Notes: a model not told the origin generated them from the sequence alone. Positions 1 through 7,800 are shown, counted from the first letter of the stretch. The stretch is 9,730 bases of DNA from Chloroflexota bacterium (GCA_029555885.1 JAKPQT010000204.1:1-9730), one strand, 5' to 3'. Translations and numbers: made by a program.

Positions 1-23
1 GCGGCTCCGCTGCCAGCAAACGC

Positions 24-30
24 AAGGAGG
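24..30 (+). promoter_or_regulatory. Ribosome binding site of the aminotransferase gene
   Basis: AAGGAGG lies six bases upstream of the ATG at 37 and fixes the start codon. Only 36 bases precede the gene in this window, so neither the operon promoter nor an upstream co-transcribed gene can be judged. Confidence 0.8.
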
Positions 31-36
31 CGAACC

Positions 37-1320
37 ATGCAGGACCCTGGAACCGCAGCGCCGGCAGACCGCCACTCAGCCCTCGCCCTGCACGGCGGGC
101 CGAAGGTGCGCCCGGAGCCGTTCCCGCCGCGCGGCAACATCAGTGAGGCGGAGCAGGCTGCCGTCCTCGCCCTCCTGGACCGCAGCCGCGCAGCCGGCCA
201 GATGCCGGGCTACAACGGCGACGAGGAAGAGACTTTTTGCCGCGATTTCGCGGCCGCGCTCGGCGGCGGCTTTGCGGATGCCGTCAGCTCGGGCACCGCG
301 GCCCTCTACGTCGCGCTTAAGGCGCTGGACCTGGAGCCGTTCGGCGAGGTCGTCGTCTCCGCCGTGACCGATCCGGGCGGCATGATGCCCATCCCGCTGC
401 TCAACCTGATCCCCATCGTGGCCGACACCGAGCCGGACAGCTATAACACCGGCCCGGACCAGGTGGCGGCCCTGCTCTCGCCCCTCACGCGTGCCGTCGT
501 GATCGCGCATATCGGCGGCGAGCCCGCCCCCATCGATGCCATCGTCGACCTCGCCCACCGCCACAGCATCCCGGTCATCGAGGACTGCGCGCAGGCCCAC
601 GGCGCGCAGTTGCACGGCCGGCCAGTGGGCAGCTTCGGCGATATCGCCGTCTTCTCCACGATGTTCGGCAAGCACCTGAGCACCGGCGGCCAGGGCGGCG
701 TGGTCTTCACCCGCGACGAAATGCGCTACCACGCCGTGCGCCGCGCGGCCGACCGGGGCAAGCCGTTCTTCCTGCCGCCCGGCTCCACCAACGTCACCGC
801 CGCGCTCAACCTCAATCTCAACGATCTGGCCGCCGCCATCGGCCGGGTCCAGCTCCGCCGACTGCCCGATGTCGTCGCGCGGCGAGAGTCGATCGCCGGC
901 CAGCTCGCCGAGGGCATCTGCGACCTGCCGACCGTTTCGCTCCCGGCGCCCATCCCCGGTGCGCAGCCGAGCTACTGGTTCCTGCGCCTGCGCTTCCACG
1001 CCGAGTCTGCGATCTGCGACCGGGACACATTCTGCGCGGCCCTGCTGGCCGAGGGACTGCCCATCACTCCGCACTACCGCGCCGCGCTGCCGCACACCCA
1101 GGAGTGGTTCACCGAGCGGCGCGTGTTCGGCAGCAGCGGCTACCCGTGGGCCAGCCCGGACTACCAAGGCGACCGCCGGCGCAGCTTCCCCTGCCCCAAC
1201 GCCCATGCCGTCATGGACACGCACTTCAACCTGCATCTGCACGAGAACTGGGGGCCGGGCGACGTAGACGCGGCGCTGGCCATCCTGCACAAGGTCGATG
1301 CGGCCTACCGCACCAAATGA
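37..1320 (+). CDS. DegT/DnrJ/EryC1/StrS family PLP-dependent aminotransferase
   Basis: A 427-residue fold-type I aminotransferase of the DegT/DnrJ/EryC1/StrS family, whose members transaminate keto-sugars or keto-cyclitols in the cytoplasm with glutamate or glutamine as amino donor. Visible signatures are SSGTAAL at residues 84-90 (cofactor phosphate region), EDCAQAHG at 182-189 with D183 as the expected pyridine-nitrogen aspartate, SFGDIAVFS at 199-207, and K212 in MFGKHLSTGGQGG as the Schiff-base lysine. The N-terminal LALHGGPKVR element followed by a P-rich stretch is typical of the sub-group often annotated as scyllo-inosose or amino-sugar aminotransferase. Length is slightly above the usual 370-410. 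The start is fixed by AAGGAGG at 24-30, six bases before the ATG. It is the first complete gene of a four-gene operon. The family call is secure; the substrate is not known. A long minus-strand frame through the gene is a GC-driven shadow. Confidence 0.93.
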   Translation: MQDPGTAAPADRHSALALHGGPKVRPEPFPPRGNISEAEQAAVLALLDRSRAAGQMPGYNGDEEETFCRDFAAALGGGFADAVSSGTAALYVALKALDLEPFGEVVVSAVTDPGGMMPIPLLNLIPIVADTEPDSYNTGPDQVAALLSPLTRAVVIAHIGGEPAPIDAIVDLAHRHSIPVIEDCAQAHGAQLHGRPVGSFGDIAVFSTMFGKHLSTGGQGGVVFTRDEMRYHAVRRAADRGKPFFLPPGSTNVTAALNLNLNDLAAAIGRVQLRRLPDVVARRESIAGQLAEGICDLPTVSLPAPIPGAQPSYWFLRLRFHAESAICDRDTFCAALLAEGLPITPHYRAALPHTQEWFTERRVFGSSGYPWASPDYQGDRRRSFPCPNAHAVMDTHFNLHLHENWGPGDVDAALAILHKVDAAYRTK

Positions 1321-1328
1321 GAGGCGAA

Positions 1329-2213
1329 ATGCTCATCATCGACGCCCATAATCATCCCGACTGGCACGGGCACAATCTGGACAAATCGCTGGAGAACGCC
1401 GCTCAGTACGGCATCGCGGCCACCTGGCTCCTGTCCTGGGAATGCCCGGCCGACGAGTATGACCCGCAGTACAACCCGGTGTCGCTTACTGATCCGCGCG
1501 GCTACCCCATCCCGTTCGAGCGCGGCCTTGACTACACGCAGCGCGCGCCGGGCCGCTTCGTGCTCGGCTACGCGCCGGACCCGCGGCGGCCGGACGCAAT
1601 CGACCGATTGGCTGCCGCTGTGGCCGTCTACGGCGTACAGGTCTGCGGCGAAATCAAGCTGCGCATGATGTATGACAACCCGGACGCGCAGCGTCTCTTC
1701 CGCTACTGCGGGCGGCAGGGCCTGCCGGTGACCGTCCATATCGACTACGAATTCGACTCCGGTTACCGCTACCCGCGGCCTAACTGGTGGTACGGCGGCG
1801 GCATCGAGGCCTTCGAGCGCTGCCTGCAGGCCTGCCCGGAGACGGTCTTCATCGGCCACGCGCCAGGCTTCTGGGCGCACATCTCGGGCGACGATCTCTG
1901 CCGACAGGCACTCTATCCCACCGGCCCGGTGCTCGCCGGCGGCAGGGTCCCCGAGATGCTGCGTCGCTACACGAATCTCTACGCCGACCTATCGGCTGGC
2001 TCTGCACTGAACGCGTTGAGCCGTGACCCGTCGTTCGCGAGGGATTTCCTCATCGAGTTCCAGGACCGCCTGCTCTACGGCCGCGACTGCTTCGACAACC
2101 GCCTGCAGGAATTCCTGGCGTCCCTGGACCTGCCCGCCAGCGTCCTGGAGAAGCTGTATGCTGGCAACGCCCTCCGGCTCGCGCCGGAACGGCCGCATGG
2201 GAGGACCGCATGA
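1329..2213 (+). CDS. Amidohydrolase family protein (amidohydrolase-2 type, TIM-barrel metal hydrolase)
   Basis: A 294-residue metal-dependent hydrolase of the amidohydrolase superfamily, matching the usual ~280-330 residues of amidohydrolase-2 proteins (hydrolases, lactonases and decarboxylases). Metal-site candidates occur in the expected order: H7 and H9 (DAHNHPD), E108/K110 (CGEIKL, end of a beta strand), H137 (VTVHIDY), H177 (FIGHAPG) and D253 (LLYGRDC). The C-terminal YAGNALRL is the family's closing helix motif. Two starts are possible. ATG 1329 has GAGG at 1321-1324 and gives MLIIDAHNH, the family's standard N-terminus. ATG 1317 overlaps the upstream stop as ATGA and adds four residues. 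I prefer 1329; coupling to the aminotransferase is likely in both cases. Its stop overlaps the next gene by four bases. Trp- and Tyr-rich stretches at residues 33-38 and 146-156 may shape the substrate pocket. Reaction and substrate cannot be assigned. Confidence 0.88.
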   Translation: MLIIDAHNHPDWHGHNLDKSLENAAQYGIAATWLLSWECPADEYDPQYNPVSLTDPRGYPIPFERGLDYTQRAPGRFVLGYAPDPRRPDAIDRLAAAVAVYGVQVCGEIKLRMMYDNPDAQRLFRYCGRQGLPVTVHIDYEFDSGYRYPRPNWWYGGGIEAFERCLQACPETVFIGHAPGFWAHISGDDLCRQALYPTGPVLAGGRVPEMLRRYTNLYADLSAGSALNALSRDPSFARDFLIEFQDRLLYGRDCFDNRLQEFLASLDLPASVLEKLYAGNALRLAPERPHGRTA

Positions 2214-3007
2214 AGCGCATCTTCATGGTTACGGACATGGAGGGGGTTGCCGGGGTCGTGTCGTTCACCGAGCAGTCCTATCCCGACGGCAAATACTACG
2301 AGGCCGCGCGGCAGCTGGTAACCGCCGAGGTCAACGCGGCGGTCGATGGCCTGCAGGCCGCCAGCGTGGACGACATCCTGGTTTGGGACGGGCACGGTCC
2401 GGGGGCCATCAACTTTCCCGAGCTGCATGCGGCAGCCAAACTGCTCAGCGGCCGGCCGCTCGCGCCCTGGTCGCGACTGGCCGAAGTCATTGCCCGCTAC
2501 GAAGCCTGCGTGATCATCGGCCAGCACGCGATGGCCGGCGTGCTGACGGGCAATCAGAACCACACGCAGAGCAGCCGGAGCATCGACTACTACAAGCTCA
2601 ACGGCCGGCCCATCGGGGAGATTGCCCAGTGTGCCCTCTTCTGCGGTGCGCTGGGCCTGCCGTTCATCTTTCTCAGCGGCGACGCGGCCGCGTGCCGCGA
2701 GGCGGAGGAACTGGTGCCGGGCATCGGCACCGTCGCGGTCAAGGAGGGGCTGGGGCGTGGCTCGGCCATCTCGCTGTCGGCGCCCGAGGCGCGGCGCCGC
2801 ATTCGCGAGGGCATCCAGCGGGCGGTCGAACGCCAGCGCAGCAACCCGCTGCCGCCGCTGACGTGGCCGGCGCCGTACGTGCTGGAGAAGCGGTTTTTCC
2901 ACACCGACGCAGCCGATGCCGCCGCGGCGCAGCCCGGCGCGGAGCGCGTCGACAGCCAGACGGTGCGGCTGTACGGCGACAACATCCTCGACCTGATCTA
3001 TCGTTGA
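2210..3007 (+). CDS. M55 family metallopeptidase (D-aminopeptidase DppA-like)
   Basis: A 265-residue homologue of the Bacillus D-aminopeptidase DppA (peptidase family M55), a cytoplasmic zinc enzyme that removes N-terminal D-residues from short peptides. The zinc and catalytic ligands of DppA have clear counterparts: D9 and E11 in VTDMEGVAG, H62 in WDGHG, H106 in IIGQHAMAG and E137 in NGRPIGEIAQ, with H118 in NQNHTQS nearby. FLSGDAAACREAEELVPG (153-170) and VAVKEGLGR (175-183) are further family blocks. Length is normal (DppA has about 274 residues). The ATG sits in an ATGA overlap with the amidohydrolase stop, a strong sign of translational coupling. No oligopeptide ABC transporter, the usual dpp partner, is seen in the window, so this copy may act on an intracellular intermediate or another amide. 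The family call is secure; D-aminopeptidase activity is inferred. Confidence 0.92.
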   Translation: MKRIFMVTDMEGVAGVVSFTEQSYPDGKYYEAARQLVTAEVNAAVDGLQAASVDDILVWDGHGPGAINFPELHAAAKLLSGRPLAPWSRLAEVIARYEACVIIGQHAMAGVLTGNQNHTQSSRSIDYYKLNGRPIGEIAQCALFCGALGLPFIFLSGDAAACREAEELVPGIGTVAVKEGLGRGSAISLSAPEARRRIREGIQRAVERQRSNPLPPLTWPAPYVLEKRFFHTDAADAAAAQPGAERVDSQTVRLYGDNILDLIYR

Positions 3008-3024
3008 CGTATAGTGGAGGGAGC

Positions 3025-3936
3025 ATGAGCGATATCCTGCGACTCGGGATGGTGGGGCTGGATACATCCCACTGTGAGGCCTTTGCCCGGATGCTGCACG
3101 ATCCGGAGAACGCTCATCATCAGCCGGGCGCGACCATCGTCGCGCTCTACCCCGGCGGGTCCGATGCCTTCTCGCTCAGCCGCGACCGCGTGCAGGGCTT
3201 CACCGCGACTCTGCAGCAGCTCACCGGCGCGGCAGTGTACGACGACCTGGCCGCGCTGAGCCGCGATGTGGACGCCATCTTCCTCGAAAGCGTCGACGGC
3301 CGGCAGCACGCGGCGCAGTTTGCGGAGCTTGCAATCGGAAAACCGGTCTTCATCGACAAACCGTTTGCCGCTTCTTCAGCCGACGCCCGCGCGCTCATCC
3401 GTCGCGCGCAAGAGACGGGCACGCCCATGATGTCGTGCTCGTCGCTGCGCTATGCAGCCGGGCTGGCAGACGTGCTGGCCGCGACCGGTGATGAGCAGAT
3501 CGTCGGGTGCGAGACCTTCGGCCCGGCCCCGCTGCTGGACGACTACCCGGGGCTCTTCTGGTATGGCATCCACGCGGCGGAGATGCTGTTTGCCGCGCTG
3601 GGCCCCGGCTGCCGACAGGTCCAGTGCCTCGCGCGGCCAGGCATGGATGTCGTACTCGGCGACTGGGTCGATGAAAGGACCGGCGTCATGCGCGGCACGC
3701 GCGCTGGCGCAAGAGAGTTCGGCTATGTGCTCCACACCGCGTCCGGCGTCCGCTGCGGCCTGGCGGATGCCACATCCGCGACGACGGCTCGGCTGCTGGC
3801 CGACATCCTGGCGTTCTTCCGCTCCGGCCGCTCGCCTGTCGACCTGGCAATGACCTTCGAGATTATCGCCTTCCTCGAAGCAACAGAGGCCAGCCGCGGC
3901 CAGGACGGCCGGCCGGTGGTGCTGGAGACATTCTGA
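3025..3936 (+). CDS. Gfo/Idh/MocA family oxidoreductase
   Basis: A 303-residue NAD(P)-dependent dehydrogenase-like protein of the Gfo/Idh/MocA family, which oxidises or reduces hydroxyls of sugars, inositols and related compounds. An N-terminal Rossmann half (about residues 1-118) carries the family hinge FIDKPFA with K112-P113, the counterpart of the EKP motif. The C-terminal half carries WYGIHAAEML with H183, equivalent to the catalytic histidine. The nucleotide loop is unusual: GMVGLDTSHCEAF at 8-20 replaces a classic GxGxxG/A loop. The protein is shorter than the common 330-390 residues. The start is set by GGAGG at 3016-3020 before ATG 3025; upstream in-frame codons lie inside the preceding gene in another frame and are shadow. 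It follows the M55 gene by 17 bases and ends the operon. Together with the aminotransferase it suggests oxidation then transamination of a polyol or sugar; this is inference. Confidence 0.9.
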   Translation: MSDILRLGMVGLDTSHCEAFARMLHDPENAHHQPGATIVALYPGGSDAFSLSRDRVQGFTATLQQLTGAAVYDDLAALSRDVDAIFLESVDGRQHAAQFAELAIGKPVFIDKPFAASSADARALIRRAQETGTPMMSCSSLRYAAGLADVLAATGDEQIVGCETFGPAPLLDDYPGLFWYGIHAAEMLFAALGPGCRQVQCLARPGMDVVLGDWVDERTGVMRGTRAGAREFGYVLHTASGVRCGLADATSATTARLLADILAFFRSGRSPVDLAMTFEIIAFLEATEASRGQDGRPVVLETF

Positions 3937-3950
3937 GAAAACTCGCCATC

Positions 3951-3966
3951 ATCTTGGGATCTTGGG
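3951..3966. repeat. Tandem 8-bp direct repeat (ATCTTGGG x2)
   Basis: ATCTTGGG occurs twice back to back, 15 bases after the oxidoreductase stop and upstream of the possible promoter of the secreted-protein gene. The second copy runs into TTGGGCCAA, symmetrical except for its central base. It could be an activator or repressor site, or chance; no function is known. Confidence 0.4.
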
Positions 3967-4006
3967 CCAATTCTGTCACGATTTTGGAACGGTGCTGCGG
4001 TATGCT

Positions 4007-4020
4007 GGATGTGCATATCC
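4007..4020. promoter_or_regulatory. Near-palindrome, possible operator
   Basis: GGATGTGCATATCC is self-complementary except for one symmetrical G/T position (4011 with 4016). It follows directly on the -10-like TATGCT at 4001-4006, so it would lie around the transcription start if that element is real. Sequence symmetry is the only evidence. Confidence 0.25.
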
Positions 4021-4036
4021 ACCTGACCGGCGTGTG

Positions 4037-4078
4037 CAGACGGCCTGGCATGATTCACCTTCGGTGGCCGACCGTCTG
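4037..4078 (+). promoter_or_regulatory. Predicted hairpin in the 5' leader of the secreted-protein gene
   Basis: The leader can fold into a stepped stem. CAGACGG (4037-4043) pairs perfectly with CCGTCTG (4072-4078). After a small internal loop, GGC (4047-4049) pairs with GCC (4067-4069). After a six-base bulge, CACC (4056-4059) pairs with GGTG (4063-4066) around a three-base loop. No T run follows, so it is not a classical terminator. It ends 16 bases before the Shine-Dalgarno sequence and could affect mRNA stability or translation. I do not recognise a known riboswitch class. Confidence 0.3.
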
Positions 4079-4109
4079 GAGGCCGGCCGCATTCGAAGGA
4101 GGCACTATC

Positions 4110-4625
4110 ATGAGAACTCTCACCGTTCTGTCGCTCGTGCTGCTGTTCACCCTGACAGCAGCCCTGCCTGCCAGCGCCGACAAACCCGAATACTGGTACG
4201 ACCGGGACTTCGTATGGGAGTTCCCCGGAGTCGATTGCGCGTACTTTGGGTTTGACTTCTGGGCCATGATTCGGATGGAAGGCCATGAAAGCGAACTCGC
4301 GTACTACGACAAGGCCGGCACTTTGTTGAGAACCCTGTATCAGAGTGCAGGCGTGAACACAGTGTACAACGAAGACTACCCTGAAAATCGTGTGAGCGGG
4401 CCATCCAACTACTCAATCCACATAGAGATGACGGGCGAAAACACCTGGATCGCAAAGTATACCGGCACCGTATGGAACATTCAGGTACCCGGTTATGGAC
4501 CCGTTGTCCACATCTCTGGCCAGATCGTGCAGGAAGTAGAAAGTTGGGAGCCGACCAGCGAAATGAAGCGTGCGGGCCTCACCGAGCTTGACTTTCAGAC
4601 GCTCTGCACCGTGTTGGCCGAATAG
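4110..4625 (+). CDS. Small secreted protein of unknown function
   Basis: A 171-residue protein I do not recognise. Residues 1-23 form a clear Sec signal peptide: MRT, a Leu/Val/Ala-rich core, and ALPASA before a predicted signal peptidase I cut after A23. The mature ~148 residues are aromatic-rich (YWYDRDFVWEF at 28-38, YFGFDFW at 45-51) and look like a beta-rich extracytoplasmic domain. Only two cysteines remain, C43 and C166, which could form a disulphide joining the two ends. There is no lipobox and no later membrane span. The start is set by GAAGGAGG (4095-4102) seven bases before ATG 4110; this start also places the signal peptide at the N-terminus. Local GC is near 50% (29 of 60 bases at 4321-4380), well below its neighbours, which may indicate recent transfer or different selection. 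It stands alone, followed by a terminator-like hairpin. Confidence 0.85.
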   Translation: MRTLTVLSLVLLFTLTAALPASADKPEYWYDRDFVWEFPGVDCAYFGFDFWAMIRMEGHESELAYYDKAGTLLRTLYQSAGVNTVYNEDYPENRVSGPSNYSIHIEMTGENTWIAKYTGTVWNIQVPGYGPVVHISGQIVQEVESWEPTSEMKRAGLTELDFQTLCTVLAE

Positions 4626-4705
4626 CCAGCCGGAGGGCGTGGCTGCAGCCCTGCGCTCATCCGGATTCGGGTCCGTGCGAGTGCCGTGGAGCCAGGCCTG
4701 CTGTT

Positions 4706-4741
4706 GGGCCGGTCAAGGGATGCTCCGTTGGCCGGCCCTTT
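4706..4741 (+). terminator. Probable intrinsic terminator after the secreted-protein gene
   Basis: GGGCCGGTCAA (4706-4716) pairs with TTGGCCGGCCC (4728-4738) as an 11-bp stem with one U-G wobble. The loop can add GGA/TCC pairs (4718-4720 with 4724-4726). The stem is followed by only three T residues and then GGG, so termination may be partial. It lies 81 bases after the stop at 4625 and just before the regulator's promoter, which fits separation of the two transcripts. Confidence 0.55.
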
Positions 4742-4744
4742 GGG

Positions 4745-4756
4745 TACAAGCTTGTA
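4745..4756. promoter_or_regulatory. Perfect 12-bp palindrome overlapping the -35 region, candidate operator
   Basis: TACAAGCTTGTA is exactly self-complementary. It ends 21 bases before the TATAAT at 4778 and overlaps the -35 position, where a bound protein would block or contact RNA polymerase. Its right half begins a GTAACA direct repeat (4754-4759 and 4769-4774, 15 bases apart). Autoregulation by the downstream winged-helix protein is possible, since AfsR/SARP-like proteins usually bind direct repeats, but this is inference. Confidence 0.45.
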
Positions 4757-4783
4757 ACAGCAGCCTCGGTAACATGGTATAAT
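4752..4783 (+). promoter_or_regulatory. Extended -10 promoter of the large regulator gene
   Basis: A perfect TATAAT lies at 4778-4783, preceded by TG one base upstream (TGGTATAAT, 4775-4783), the extended -10 arrangement that can work with a poor -35. The best -35-like match, TTGTAA at 4752-4757, is 20 bases away, longer than the optimal 17. Transcription would start near 4790, giving a leader of about 65 bases before the GTG at 4856. Confidence 0.65.
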
Positions 4784-4855
4784 TCGGGCAGTCACGGCGG
4801 CTTTCCTGCGGGAAGTGGTGCCCGTGAGGCTCGGCTGGCGCAGGAGGAGGTACCA

Positions 4856-7800
4856 GTGGAGCGGCCAAAGCTGTTCTTGTTCGGCGCACCGCAGCTTGAA
4901 CGTGGGGGAACCCGCGTGGCCATCGAGCGCCGCAAGGCGCTGGCGCTGCTCGCCTACCTGGCGACAATGCCCGGCGCGCACGCCCGCGACACCCTGGCCG
5001 CGCTGCTCTGGCCCGAAGCGGACGCGACGCAGGCGCGCGCACACCTGAGCCGCGTGCTCGTGGACCTGCGCCAGGCCGCCGGCCCCCAGGCGCTGGATGC
5101 CGACGTCGACCGGGTGGCCCTCCGGCCGGACGAACTGTTCGTCGATGTGATCCGCTTCCGCACGTGCGTGGCACAGGTCGCCGCCCACCATCCAGCCCGC
5201 GACCCCCTCTGCGACGCCTGTCTGGCCGCGCTGGCCGAGGCCGTCGACTTCTACCGCGGCGATTTCCTCTCCGGGTTCACGCTCCGCGATGCGCCAGACT
5301 TCGATACCTGGCAGACCTACACCGGCGAGACGCTACGCCTCGAGCTGGGCGAAGCGCTCGAAAGCCTCGCACTGGCCTACAACGGCCGCGACGCGTTCGA
5401 GCGCGCCCTGCCTCATGCGCGGCGGTGGCTGGCGCTGGACCCGCTGTGCGAACCGGCCCACCGCTGCCTCATGCGCCTCTATGCCGGCCTGGGCGACCGG
5501 GCCGCCGCGTTTGCGCAGTACGAAGCCTGCACGAAAGCCCTGCAGAGCGAGCTGGGCATCCCGCCCGAACCGGAAACGACCGCACTCTACGAGCAGATCA
5601 AGGCCGGGATCCTCCGCCCCCGAGGGACAGACACAACAACCGCTGCGGCGACGCGCTTCCGGGTCGAGACGGTCTCGACCGTCAACAACCTGCCCGCGCC
5701 GGCCGATGCGTTCTTCGGTCGCGAGACTGAACTGGTCCAGATCGCAGAGCGGCTGGCCGATCCCGCGTGCCGGCTCCTGACCATCCTGGGTCCCGGCGGC
5801 GTCGGCAAGACGCGGCTGGCAGTCGAGGCGGGCCGCGCGGAGGTCGGCCGCTTCCACCATGGTATCTGCTTCGTCCCCCTCGCCGCGGTTGATACGCCGG
5901 ACCTTGTAGCAGCAGCCATCTTGCAGACTCTTGCCGCGTCGAAAAAGGTTGCCACGACCCCGCAACAGCAAGTTGCCGACTTCCTGGCCGAGCGGCAGTT
6001 GCTCTTGATCCTCGACAACTACGAGCACCTGCTGGCAAACGATGCTGAAGCTGCGGACGACGATGGAGTTGGGCTCCTGCCCCGACTGTTGGAGCATGCG
6101 CCCGGGCTGAAGCTGCTCGTCACCTCACGCGAGCGGCTCAACCTGCACGATGAGTGGTTGCTGCCGCTCGGCGGGCTCGACCTGCCGCCTGATGACGCTC
6201 CAGCCGCCCCACCGGGCCCCGCGATCCTCGACGCCGAGCCGGACGCGTCCGGCCCACTCGATCTGGGAGCTCATGCGGCGACCCGCTTCTTCCTGCACTG
6301 CGCCCGCCGCGTGCAGCCGGGCTTCAGTCCCAGCCCGGAGGATGCTCGCCTGATCGCGCGCATCTGCCGTCAGGTGGACGGGGTGCCGCTCGCTATCGAG
6401 CTGGTCGCGCCGTGGCTGCGCGCGCTGCCGCTGCCCGAGATCACGCGGCGGCTGGTCGAGAACCTTGACCTGCTGGCGGCTAACCTGCGCGACGTGCCCG
6501 CGCGCCATCGCAGCATGCGTGCCGCATTCGACCAGTCGTGGCGGCTGCTCACCGCTCACGAGCGCACGATCCTGCGCTGCTGCAGCATATTCCGCGACGG
6601 GTTCACGGCCGAAGCTGCTCAGGCCATCGCAAACGCCTCCCTGGCTGATCTGTCGGCCCTGGTGGATCGCTCGTGGGTTACCCTGCTGCCCTCCGGCCGC
6701 TATGACCTGCATACATTGATCCGCCACTACTGCGCCGAACGGTTGTCGGCCGAGCACCTGGCCGAGACCGGCGAGACACCCGACGCAGTCCGCGACCGTC
6801 ACGGGACATACTTCGTCGGGCAGTTGGACCAGTGGGAGCAGGCGTGCCGTGCGGCCGGACATCGGTCCATCGCCAACCAGCCCATCGCCGCCGACTTGGC
6901 GAACGTCGAGGATGCCTGGCACCGCATGGTGGACCCGTGTGATCCCGGGCAGACGTATCTCTTCTGGGCGCTTGTGGCTCTCATGGACGCCTGCTTCTCT
7001 GATAGCGTGACCTTCCAGCGGCTGGTGCTGCCGACCATCGACCGGGTGAGGGAGCTCTGCCGCCCCGCAGACACCCCGGTCTGCCGGCCCGATGCGCTGG
7101 TGTTCCTGGCGGGACTGCAATACCTCGCCAGCTGTCTGCCGCCCTGGAGCCTGGAGCAAAATCACGCGCTCCTTGACGAGGCGCTGTCTATCCTGGACCG
7201 CGTGGATCCGGATACGCCAGGATGGCAGGACAGGTATTCTGATATCCGGTCAGGCAAAGCCGGGCTCTATGCGTGGTGGGGCGAGCGCACGGCAGGCATA
7301 CAGCTGATACGAGAACTGCTCGCCTCTCTGCCGGATTCCGAAGGCAAAGCGTGGCCTTACAGATCTGAGTCCGGGTTGTCCATGCGCCGTGGTTCGTACC
7401 TGACCCGGCTGGGCCTCTACCTGTTACACGAGGGAGAATACGCTGAGGCGCGGGCCATTCTGGAGAGCACCCTGGAGTGGCTCAAAGGGTGGTGGAAGTC
7501 CTTGGCTGAATCCGTAATGGCCGAGATCTTCTGGAGTCAGGGCGAATACGAGCGCGGCAAGCTGCATGCCCTGGAGGCCGCGCGTGCTGCACGCGATGAG
7601 AGGGACCCCCAGCGTCTCAGTGCGGCCCTGATGGAGCTCGGGCGGATCGAGACGCGGCTGGGCGGGTTCGCAGAGGCCCGCGCCCACTTCATGCAGAGCG
7701 CCGCCGCGTGCCGTCCGATCCACTACGAGGAGGGCATCGCGGCCGCGCTGGCCGGGCTGGGACAGGTGGAACTCAGCCTCGGGCGTCCGGCCCGGGCCCA

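Larger units (their letters stand above)
3937..4109 (+). other. Intergenic spacer with candidate promoter and leader for the secreted protein gene
   Basis: This 173-base gap follows the oxidoreductase stop. No strong T-tailed terminator is seen at its left end. It contains a tandem 8-bp repeat (3951-3966), a possible ECF-type -35 element GGAAC at 3986-3990, a -10-like TATGCT at 4001-4006 without a convincing sigma70 -35, a near-palindrome GGATGTGCATATCC at 4007-4020, a foldable stretch (4037-4078) and the ribosome binding site GAAGGAGG (4095-4102). A promoter here is plausible but I cannot name its class. Read-through from the operon is the alternative. Confidence 0.35.

Noticed and set aside
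76..1290. 404-codon open frame on the minus strand
   Set aside because: It lies wholly inside the aminotransferase gene, its translation is Arg/Ala/Gly-rich without recognisable domains, and long antisense frames are expected in GC-rich DNA.
1104..1328. Upstream extension of the amidohydrolase frame
   Set aside because: These codons overlap the aminotransferase gene in another frame and add a low-complexity Arg/Pro-rich leader. The family N-terminus begins at 1329.
2023..3024. Upstream extension of the oxidoreductase frame
   Set aside because: It runs through the M55 gene in another frame and reads as Arg/Gly-rich shadow. GGAGG at 3016-3020 marks the real start at 3025.
2075..3067. 330-codon open frame on the minus strand
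   Set aside because: It is antisense to the amidohydrolase, M55 and oxidoreductase genes, all of which have clear catalytic motifs. The frame has no motif or ribosome site.
3967..3987. Possible terminator CCAA...TTGG after the four-gene operon
   Set aside because: Only a 4-bp AT/GC stem with a long unpaired interior and no T run; too weak to call.
3954..4109. 52-codon upstream extension of the secreted-protein frame
   Set aside because: It would bury the signal peptide inside the protein and lacks a ribosome site, whereas ATG 4110 has a strong one.
6125..7165. 346-codon open frame on the minus strand
   Set aside because: Antisense shadow of the regulator's NTPase and repeat region, with no domain signature.
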